Assembly: GCA_039187315.1 (NCBI GenBank)
Contig: JBCCZQ010000060.1
Span: 1-18,734 of the forward strand
DNA length: 18,734 bases
Source: JANQQZ01 sp039187315
Lineage (GTDB): Bacteria; Planctomycetota; Phycisphaerae; Phycisphaerales; UBA1924
Direction of reading: 5' to 3'
Part shown: positions 12,819 to 18,734 of the stretch, one piece after another
Layout: the number at the start of each line of letters is the position of its first letter
Numbering within the stretch: the stretch's first letter is position 1
Notes under the pieces: generated by a model
Database searches by the model: none
Told to the model about the DNA's origin: nothing
Seen by the model: only the letters and a program-made list of their open reading frames with translations
Program-made: the position numbers and the translations under genes

Positions 12819-13686
12819 GACGCTGAGCCAATCTCCATACCTGTTGGCGGGGATTGTCGCCGCTGTTGTTATTGCCGCCTTGCCGGTCGCGGATGTAGAC
12901 GAGCCACCAGGAACGCCGAACGCCCGCGTATTCGATATCGAGCCGGAAACTCCAGGCGTCGCTCGTGCCGACCAACCGGATTGGACTCTCGCTTTGTTTG
13001 CTGGCCGCGGTCTCGAGTCCCCCAAGTCCCGAACGCCCCCGCTCGCGCTGTTCCAAGATTGCGTCAGCCCCGCCGCGTCCGGCGAGCCGGAGCGCAGCGC
13101 GGACCAGGGAGGCCGGCGCCGTATTGAGATTGATAGCAGGTGGGGTTTCCTCGGTCGCCCTCGACCAGGGTGGGTTGTGGGTCGCCAGAAATGCGCCGAG
13201 CCGCTGTGGATGAACTTGCAATGCACGGTTGTCGCGGGGTTCGGGAAACGCGTTGTTGGACGTGAATAGATCGAGGCCCGGACGCAGGTTGCTTGTCTGC
13301 GTTGATCTCACGCGTAGAGCCTCAGGCAGGAGCGACCGCATCCGCGGCGAGCCGTCCAGCGCAGTCCATGGGGCCATGCCATACTGGTCCCAAGCGGTGA
13401 TGCGGACGCGGGCAGCGTGGTCCCGCCACGACCAGGCATCGTCGAGGACATCGAACCGGGGTTCGGCGGCATCGGCCGGCAAGTATGTTTCGTCGGCTAC
13501 ATCGGCAAGCCAGGATTCGATCGGGCTTTGCGCGGCTTGTTGCAGATCGGCGATGATCCGATCGAGACCGATGCGATCTTCGCTCCGCGCGCGCAACGCC
13601 ATACTCCGAGCCAGTCCGAGTGTCGAAACCGTCACGAGGACGGTCAGGCCGAGCACGAACACCATGGCGACGCCGCGTCGGTTCAT
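12802..13686 (-). CDS. gspK: GspK-like minor pseudopilin
   Basis: A 294-residue protein whose size and layout match GspK, the large minor pseudopilin that caps the pseudopilus tip. It starts MNRRGVAMVFVLGLTVLVTVS: a short basic leader ending in glycine (Gly5) followed by a hydrophobic helix. It lacks the glutamate at +5 of the mature protein that other pseudopilins keep; this is also the case in known GspK proteins. The inserted helical domain includes a helix-hairpin-helix-like INLNTAPASLVRAALRLAG, a strong GspK signature. The start overlaps the previous stop as ATGA (13686-13683). Confidence 0.8.
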   Translation of the reverse strand: MNRRGVAMVFVLGLTVLVTVSTLGLARSMALRARSEDRIGLDRIIADLQQAAQSPIESWLADVADETYLPADAAEPRFDVLDDAWSWRDHAARVRITAWDQYGMAPWTALDGSPRMRSLLPEALRVRSTQTSNLRPGLDLFTSNNAFPEPRDNRALQVHPQRLGAFLATHNPPWSRATEETPPAINLNTAPASLVRAALRLAGRGGADAILEQRERGRSGLGGLETAASKQSESPIRLVGTSDAWSFRLDIEYAGVRRSWWLVYIRDRQGGNNNSGDNPRQQVWRLAQRHAIPS

Positions 13687-14189
13687 CGGCTGTGTTCCTT
13701 CACATCGCGGTCAGTGTCCACGCTGATCCACGCGGACAGATCGAGACCGTCCGGGCCGGATAGGCGGACTTCGAGGCCCCGGGCATCCGGCTTCCAGACG
13801 ATGTCTAACTCCTGAACGTGCCCAAGCAGCAACTCGCGTGTGTTGCCATCGTCCCAATAGAGTTTGGAATCGTCGAGCGAGTACCGAACGGTTCGCCACC
13901 CGGCGAGCGCGTCCTGTCGTTGCCGCGTATCGATTTTGATACCGTGTTCGAGCAGTCGTATGGCTTCGGCGTGCTTCACTGAAGCGGGAGCCACATCGCC
14001 GCATGACACATCACGGCGGAGTTGTTCTATCGCGCGGTGAGCGGTTGTGTGCCAGACCGCGTGGCGACCGATATCGCTCTGGGCTCGGCGGACCGTGGAA
14101 AGAAGCTCGAAGCCTGCGCCCGCCAAGGCTGCAACGAGCACGATCGAGAGCAGCATCTCTGGTAGTGTGAGGCCGTGGTTACGGGTCAT
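13683..14189 (-). CDS. gspJ: GspJ-like minor pseudopilin
   Basis: A 168-residue pseudopilin. The leader MTRNHG is followed by LTLPEMLLSIVLVAALAGAGF: cleavage by the prepilin peptidase is expected after Gly6 and mature residue +5 is Glu11. The C-terminal domain (WRTVRYSLDDSKLYW, LDIVWKPDARGLEVRLSG) is beta-rich, as in GspJ. The ATG at 14189 lies 11 bases inside the gspI gene and is the only start giving a short leader; longer upstream readings would put more than 30 residues before the cleavage site. The J assignment rests mainly on gene order before gspK. Confidence 0.72.
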   Translation of the reverse strand: MTRNHGLTLPEMLLSIVLVAALAGAGFELLSTVRRAQSDIGRHAVWHTTAHRAIEQLRRDVSCGDVAPASVKHAEAIRLLEHGIKIDTRQRQDALAGWRTVRYSLDDSKLYWDDGNTRELLLGHVQELDIVWKPDARGLEVRLSGPDGLDLSAWISVDTDRDVKEHSR

Positions 14190-14571
14190 CGCTGTGCTCC
14201 GCGACGGGCAGAGGGATCCAGACGAGGCCGGCGCCGTCGACGCCGGAGACTTCAAACCAGACACCCCGGACTGATCCATCGCTCCGAGCAAGCGGTCGGA
14301 GTTGAAGCTGTTGGCACTGATTGTCGTCCGACTCAGGCGGGAAGTTGAGTTGGACGCTGCGTTCGCCGTGGTTGATCAACTCATCGATGTCCGCCGCTCG
14401 GACGTACTGCAAGATGTCTTGAGGGAGCATCGGCGCCGACGCGATATCAGAGACCGAGTCCGAGCGAGCCGGCCCGCTCAGCCATCTTGCGGTTGTCGCG
14501 GCAACGATGCCCAGGAGAACGCAAGCCATGAGCGCTTCGATCAGGGTGCAGCCGCGCTGAGATCGCATCAT
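14179..14571 (-). CDS. gspI: GspI-like minor pseudopilin
   Basis: A 130-residue pseudopilin starting MMRSQRG followed by CTLIEALMACVLLGIVAAT. The cleavage site is after Gly7 and Glu12 is the conserved +5 residue. Its short length and position between gspH-like and gspJ-like genes fit GspI, a tip-complex component with GspJ and GspK. The mature protein would begin with cysteine, which is unusual (phenylalanine or methionine is common). The start at 14571 overlaps the upstream stop as ATGA; the second ATG at 14568 is an alternative that differs by one residue. Confidence 0.7.
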   Translation of the reverse strand: MMRSQRGCTLIEALMACVLLGIVAATTARWLSGPARSDSVSDIASAPMLPQDILQYVRAADIDELINHGERSVQLNFPPESDDNQCQQLQLRPLARSDGSVRGVWFEVSGVDGAGLVWIPLPVAEHSDDP

Positions 14572-15065
14572 CGCCGCCTGCCCTCTGTGCTTGTAACCCA
14601 GCCGGTCGTTCCGCTGACGTTCAGCTGCGTTTGGGCGTTACCCGAAGCGAGAGTGACCGTGTACGAAAGCGTGCATCCAAGCCGGTTATAGCGGACAGAT
14701 GATGTTGGCTCTGCCGCTGCGGCGGAGATACGCACCTTTACGCGTGCTGCAAGGCGTGCCTTGCGAAGCGGCGTCCCCGTCGCTTCACACACGAGCTCGA
14801 GTCTCTTGCCTTCGGCACGCAGCAGCAAGGGGCCTTGCCGCTCGGCGAGCGATCGCGCGGTTTGGTCCTGGTAGATCCACTCCGAGCGCGCCTCCGCGAG
14901 TCGCGATGGCCCGTCGCTGCGCAAGAGGCCACCGGCGACTGCCGCCGTGAGAAGCCCCGCGAGGGTGATCGCGGCCAGTGTCTCAAGCAGCGTCACGCCG
15001 TAGTGTTTGCAGTGATATCTGCCGCCATGTGGGTCGCAGTGGTGATGGAGCACATCGGCGTTCAT
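14568..15065 (-). CDS. gspH: GspH-like minor pseudopilin with His/Cys-rich leader
   Basis: A 165-residue pseudopilin. The prepilin site is HYG followed by VTLLETLAAITLAGLLTAAV (cleavage after Gly23, +5 Glu28). The leader is 23 residues and very rich in histidine and cysteine (HHHCDPHGGRYHCKHYG), whereas its neighbours have leaders of 5-8 residues. The start at 15065 overlaps the gspG stop as ATGA; a GTG four codons later is the only obvious alternative and still leaves the His/Cys cluster. The remaining ~140 residues are beta-rich, as in GspH. The H assignment rests on gene order directly after gspG. Confidence 0.68.
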   Translation of the reverse strand: MNADVLHHHCDPHGGRYHCKHYGVTLLETLAAITLAGLLTAAVAGGLLRSDGPSRLAEARSEWIYQDQTARSLAERQGPLLLRAEGKRLELVCEATGTPLRKARLAARVKVRISAAAAEPTSSVRYNRLGCTLSYTVTLASGNAQTQLNVSGTTGWVTSTEGRRR

Positions 15066-15493
15066 GGGGTTTCATCTCGCAGACGTACCGAGCTGATATC
15101 CGCGTCCGGTCCTTCGCCACCCGGTTCGCCATCGGCGCCCAAGCACAACACCTCGAACGGGTGCCCGTCGGGTCCGGGCACTACGAGTTGGTACGTCCGT
15201 CCCCACGGATCGACCTGCTTGTCTTCGCCCAAGAAGTACGCGGCGGTTGGCGCGGCGTTCGGAGGCCCGAGCCGGGCGATGCCGTCGTCCATGGACGGCC
15301 AGGCGCCGTGTTCGAGCTGGAAGAGCTCGACCTTGCCAGCGACGAGCGCGACACCCGTGCGCGCAATCTCGCGCCGCCCCTTGCCGAACGACCCCGAAAA
15401 CCCTACGGCCAGCGTGCTGGCCAAGAGGCCGAGGATCACCACCACGGCGAGCACTTCGACGAGCGTCATACCCCGGCGTGTGGTCCGGTTCAT
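15062..15493 (-). CDS. gspG: GspG, major pseudopilin
   Basis: A 143-residue protein that should polymerise into the pseudopilus that pushes substrates through the secretin. The leader MNRTTRRG is cleaved before MTLVEVLAVVVILGLLAS (Met9 is +1, Glu13 is +5). The C-terminal domain keeps the GspG signatures: LEHGAWPSMDDGIARL (family: Y-P-T-x-x-x-G-L-x-A-L), KQVDPWGRTYQLVVPG (family: DPWGNPYxYxxPG) and the calcium-loop region GADGEPGGEGPDADISS. Length is typical (about 140). The start at 15493 gives the short basic leader; the longer open frame upstream is a shadow of gspF. It overlaps the gspF stop as ATGA. Confidence 0.93.
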   Translation of the reverse strand: MNRTTRRGMTLVEVLAVVVILGLLASTLAVGFSGSFGKGRREIARTGVALVAGKVELFQLEHGAWPSMDDGIARLGPPNAAPTAAYFLGEDKQVDPWGRTYQLVVPGPDGHPFEVLCLGADGEPGGEGPDADISSVRLRDETP

Positions 15494-16731
15494 AGCACGG
15501 TCTCCTGCAATCGGATCATGGGAAGCACGGCCGCCATCACGACGACCCCGACGAGCGCGGCGAGCAGCAGCACGGCCGCCGGTTCGATCAGTCGAGCGAG
15601 CCGATCCACCGCGCGTTCGGCACGGTCCTGGGCGCGCTCGGCGTAGCGGTCGAGCAGCTCCGGAAGCGTGCCCGACTCCTCGCCCAAGGCGATCAGCTGG
15701 CGGAACTCGGCGTCGAAGCACGCCGACCGCGAGAGCGCTGCCGAGAGCGGTTCGCCTTGCTGGAGTCGCTCGACCGCGTCGGTCAATCCGCGTCGGACAT
15801 CGGCAGACCCGAGCCCGCGCACCGTCGGTCCGGCCGCGGCCAGCGCGTGCGCGAGCGTCACGCCCGAGTGCAGCAGCGTCGCGAGTTCGCGGGCGAGTGA
15901 TGCGGTCAGTGGCGTGCGGAAGGCCCCGAGCTGAGCCAGTCTGCGAACCGCAACCCTGCAAGGCCTCCATCGGCCGAGCGCCGCGCCCCACCACGGCGCG
16001 AGCAACGAGCCGATGAGCAGCATGAGCACGATCAGCCAGCCCCAGCGCAGCAGAATTTGGCCCGCAGCGATCACGGCGTTGGTGAGCCAGGGCGATTCGC
16101 TGCCCGCGTCTTGGATCACGGCGGCGAGCTGCGGCAGGGTGTGCGTTGACAGGAACACCACGACCCCCACGCCGACGACCGAGACGACCGCGGGGTAGAC
16201 GAAGGCGCCGACGATGCGTGAAGTCAACACGGACCGTCGGCGTAGACGTTCCGCCAGCCGGTCCAGGCAGGGTTCGAGGCGTCCGGTGCGCTCGGCCGCT
16301 CGGATCGCCGCGATCTCAGCCCGGTCGAACCAGCCCGGCGCCCGCTCCATGGCCTCCGCGAACGACCGGCCGCCCCGGACGCTCTCTTCCAGAAGCACGG
16401 CGCCCCGCCGCGTGTCTCGATCCGACCCGGACGAGGAGGCGAGCAGACGCAAAGCCCCATCCAGCGGTGTGCCGACGGCGAGCAATCCGGCCAAGCTCTC
16501 GAACAGCTCGGACCGACGGCGGCTCCGAGATCGGCGTTGACACGCGCGGAGCGTCGGCGCGAGCCGCTGACCCATCCGGCCGATCGGATCGCGCTGCCGG
16601 CGCACATCGAGCGGTTCGAGCCCTTGACGGCGGAGCCGGGTGCGCACGTCCAGCGCGTCGGCGCCCGCCATCGCGCCTCGATGGACCGAGCCCGCGTCGC
16701 GCGCTATGGCCGTGTACCGCCAGACACTCAT
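15490..16731 (-). CDS. gspF: GspF, inner-membrane platform protein
   Basis: A 413-residue polytopic protein with two GspF/PilC cytoplasmic domains (residues ~75-197 and ~275-397). The motifs LFESLAGLLAVGTPLDGAL and ELATLLHSGVTLAHALAA are the repeated family signature ([FQ]-x-R-x-L-[AS]-x-L-L-x-[AS]-G-[VI]-x-L). The EESGTLPELLDRYAE stretch is also conserved. Three transmembrane helices lie at ~172-196, ~222-245 and ~383-405. GspF is the core of the assembly platform against which the GspE motor works. Length is typical. The ATG at 16731 overlaps the gspE stop as ATGA. Confidence 0.93.
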   Translation of the reverse strand: MSVWRYTAIARDAGSVHRGAMAGADALDVRTRLRRQGLEPLDVRRQRDPIGRMGQRLAPTLRACQRRSRSRRRSELFESLAGLLAVGTPLDGALRLLASSSGSDRDTRRGAVLLEESVRGGRSFAEAMERAPGWFDRAEIAAIRAAERTGRLEPCLDRLAERLRRRSVLTSRIVGAFVYPAVVSVVGVGVVVFLSTHTLPQLAAVIQDAGSESPWLTNAVIAAGQILLRWGWLIVLMLLIGSLLAPWWGAALGRWRPCRVAVRRLAQLGAFRTPLTASLARELATLLHSGVTLAHALAAAGPTVRGLGSADVRRGLTDAVERLQQGEPLSAALSRSACFDAEFRQLIALGEESGTLPELLDRYAERAQDRAERAVDRLARLIEPAAVLLLAALVGVVVMAAVLPMIRLQETVL

Positions 16732-18266
16732 GCCCTCGCCCCATCGTGACTGAGACTGCTGAGATCACTCGACGTATCGCCCGAGAGCACACGCCGCAGT
16801 TCGACATCGGTCGTCAGGCCCGCGTCACGCAGCCGCGCGCCGGCCTGTGCGAGCGTCTCTCCGCCCTGCCGCTCGATCTCCGCTCGGAGCGTGTCGAGCT
16901 CGGCGCCGTCCGCAACATGGCGCCGCGTCTCGCGATCGGCGACCAGCAACTCGTACAGTCCCACCCGGCCTCGATATCCGGTTCCTGCGCAGTCGTCGCA
17001 TCCGGCCCCGTTGCACGGAGCGTGCGTGCGGCGCACCAGACGCTGTGCGATCGAGGCGTTGAGCGAGGCGGCCACCAACGAAGCGTCGACGTTGAGATCG
17101 ATGAGCCGAGTGACGGCTGATGCCGCGTCGTTGGTGTGCAGCGTCGACAGGACCAGATGGCCGGTGAGGCTCGCCTGCACGGCGACCGAGGCGGTCTCCT
17201 GGTCCCGGATCTCGCCCACCATCACAACGTCCGGGTCTTGGCGGAGCAGGTGCCGCAGCCCTTTGGCAAAGGTCATCCCCTTCTTGGTGTTGATCTGAGA
17301 CTGGCTGACAGGCACGCCGTCGCTGGCGAGCTCATATTCGATGGGGTCCTCCACGGTCATGACGTTGAGGCCGGTCTCGTCCCGGGTCGCGGCCCATCGC
17401 AGCGTGGCGTAGAGCGTCGTTGTTTTACCCGAGCCCGTAGGACCGGTGACCAAGACGACGCCCGACGTCCGTTCGACGCACGCCAGGTACCGCGATCGCA
17501 TGGCGTCGGACATGCCGAGCTCGGCGAAGTCCATGGGTCGGGCCGAGGACGCCTTGTCGAGCAGGCGCACCACGACCCGCTCGCCGAAGTTCGTCGGCAT
17601 GGTGCTGACTCTCAAGTCCACCCGACGTCCGGCGCCGATCGTGACGGTCGCCCGGCCGTCCTGCGGGAGACGACGCTCGGCGATGTCGAGGCCCGCCATC
17701 ACCTTGATACGGCTGGCGACGGGCGCTGCCAGGCGAGCGGGTAGGGTGCGGTGGGTGAGCAGTACGCCGTCGATCCGTCGGCGGATGAGCGTGTCGCCGA
17801 GTGTGGGCTGGACATGCAGATCACTGGCCTCGGCCTGCGAGGCGTCGAAGAGCAGCGTATCGACGAGTTGCACGACGGGTCCTTTGCCTTCGACGTCCAG
17901 CAGGTCGTGGGCGGTAGCAGCAATCAGGCGCTCCAAGTCCGCGCCCTCACGCTGATCATTTGAGGCCAAGTCCGCATCATCATCGGCCTGGTCGCCACGG
18001 GCGTCGGTGTAGATCCGGTCCAGTATCGCCGCGATCGCTTCAGGCGAGGAAGTCTCGGCTGTGACTGGGGTCCGCATGCGTACCGATGTGGCATGAATCA
18101 CGCTGGGGGGTGTATCGGCCGTCACAAGCAAGCGGAGTGCGCCGTCCTGCCGACCGTTCGGCGCAAGACCGTGCCGCCGGGCGAAATCGTGCGGGATCCG
18201 ACGGCAGAACGTCGCCTCGGTATCGCTCGCGCAGGACACTCCAGCTTGATCGGGAAGTGTGCTCAT
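16728..18266 (-). CDS. gspE: GspE, type II secretion ATPase
   Basis: A 512-residue hexameric motor ATPase that drives pseudopilus assembly. Motifs in order: Walker A GPTGSGKTTT (275-284), Asp box TVEDPIEY (around Asp307), Walker B DPDVVMVGEIRD (Glu352), His box TGHLVLSTLHTNDA (His370, His377). The arginine-rich N2 region ASDLHVQP...RRRIDG is also present. The zinc module that normally has two CxxC pairs ~30 residues apart is reduced to C418-N-G-A-G-C423-D-D-C426 just before GTGYRGRVGLYEL, so the usual long loop is absent. The N-terminal ~110 residues form a shortened N1 domain. The start at 18266 lies 3 bases after the gspD stop; no strong Shine-Dalgarno is seen, so re-initiation is likely. 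Confidence 0.93.
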   Translation of the reverse strand: MSTLPDQAGVSCASDTEATFCRRIPHDFARRHGLAPNGRQDGALRLLVTADTPPSVIHATSVRMRTPVTAETSSPEAIAAILDRIYTDARGDQADDDADLASNDQREGADLERLIAATAHDLLDVEGKGPVVQLVDTLLFDASQAEASDLHVQPTLGDTLIRRRIDGVLLTHRTLPARLAAPVASRIKVMAGLDIAERRLPQDGRATVTIGAGRRVDLRVSTMPTNFGERVVVRLLDKASSARPMDFAELGMSDAMRSRYLACVERTSGVVLVTGPTGSGKTTTLYATLRWAATRDETGLNVMTVEDPIEYELASDGVPVSQSQINTKKGMTFAKGLRHLLRQDPDVVMVGEIRDQETASVAVQASLTGHLVLSTLHTNDAASAVTRLIDLNVDASLVAASLNASIAQRLVRRTHAPCNGAGCDDCAGTGYRGRVGLYELLVADRETRRHVADGAELDTLRAEIERQGGETLAQAGARLRDAGLTTDVELRRVLSGDTSSDLSSLSHDGARA

Positions 18267-18269
18267 GAC

Positions 18270-18734
18270 TCATCGGATCCACGAGGCGTCCATCGCCGGC
18301 CAGTCCTGCGGGAGATCGGCGGCGCGGAGCTGTTCTTCAGAAAGAAACCGCAAGTCCTCAAACCCCCGCGAGCGGAGGATGTTGGCCCGGATAAAGACGA
18401 AGAACTGGCTGCGGGCTTGGGTGCGCGAGCGGTTCTTGAAGAGCTCGCCGACGAGCGGGATGTCGCCCACACCCGGGACCTTCGAGACCGCCTCTGAGTC
18501 GTCGGTCAGTTCGATGCCGCCCACGGCGATCGTAAAGCCGTCGGGAATTGTCGCTGAGCTCGAGACGCTGTTCTGCTGGCGTGGCGGGGGGACGTTCGGA
18601 TCGGCGGACTCGCCGACGAAGGCGCTCAGAGAGACCGAGTACTCCAGCAGCAGATGATCGCCCTCGGCGATCTGCGGGCGCACGGTCAGCGTCGTGCCCG
18701 CGTCCTGTGTCCCACCGAACGAGGTCGTCGCCAC
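18270..18734 (-). CDS. gspD: GspD secretin, C-terminal part (continues beyond the window)
   Basis: The last 154 or so residues of an outer-membrane secretin, the channel through which folded substrates leave. Secretin-core signatures visible are the barrel-hairpin region (VRPQIAEGDHLLLEYSVSLS), FTIAVGGIELTDDSE (family: VGGLI...) and the end motif KVPGVGDIPLVGELF followed by FFVFIRANIL (family: VPxLGDIPxLGxLF...LxIxIxPxI). The last ~30 residues after the barrel form a tail that may be a pilotin-binding segment. The N-domains and start are outside the window, so integrity cannot be checked. Confidence 0.9.
   Translation of the reverse strand: MATTSFGGTQDAGTTLTVRPQIAEGDHLLLEYSVSLSAFVGESADPNVPPPRQQNSVSSSATIPDGFTIAVGGIELTDDSEAVSKVPGVGDIPLVGELFKNRSRTQARSQFFVFIRANILRSRGFEDLRFLSEEQLRAADLPQDWPAMDASWIR

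Noticed and set aside
14835..16016. Plus-strand open frame of 393 codons
   Set aside because: Antisense to gspH, gspG and gspF, with arginine-rich shadow composition.
16146..17120. Plus-strand open frame of 324 codons
   Set aside because: Antisense to gspF and gspE, whose motifs are unmistakable.
1..18734. CRISPR arrays, tRNA or rRNA genes, and replication origins
   Set aside because: Read through for regularly spaced repeats, tRNA-like cloverleaf ends and DnaA-box clusters; none was found by eye.

Overview
The window looks like a chromosomal segment of a high-GC Gram-negative bacterium, most likely a planctomycete of the Phycisphaerae type. The best clue is a pair of exported proteins ending in EF-hand-like, dockerin-like modules (such as GDVNGDDVVDAADVSAFF), a style common in that group. 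This is family knowledge; no 16S rRNA or other marker gene is present to confirm it.

Region 1 (1-459) is a scar: the end of an IS3-family insertion sequence, its terminus at 140, abuts a ~20-codon fragment resembling the C-terminal part of a dihydrolipoamide dehydrogenase-type flavoprotein. Region 2 (460-5018) looks like a small integrated element: a tyrosine recombinase, two helix-turn-helix regulators (all minus strand), then a soluble VirD4/TraG-like coupling ATPase and a polytopic membrane protein on the plus strand. No relaxase or type IV secretion channel gene is visible. Several start sites here sit in or next to inverted repeats.

Region 3 (5019-9603) holds two minus-strand exported proteins: a metzincin-like zinc protease with calcium-binding-type repeats and a C-terminal dockerin-like module, and an unassigned exported protein with a C-terminal dockerin-like module. 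The spacers carry palindromes. Region 4 (9604-10257) has an ArsR-like winged-helix regulator converging on a small hypothetical gene.

Region 5 (10335-18734, minus strand) is a tightly packed type II secretion operon running gspD (partial) - gspE - gspF - gspG - gspH - gspI - gspJ - gspK - GspC/PilP-like - GspL/PilN-like - GspM/PilO-like - TPR lipoprotein. Nearly every junction is an ATGA/GTGA overlap or a few bases. ATPase, platform, pseudopilins, secretin and assembly-platform partners are all present; no prepilin peptidase is visible. The two exported proteins next door are reasonable candidate substrates, but only by proximity and signal peptide.
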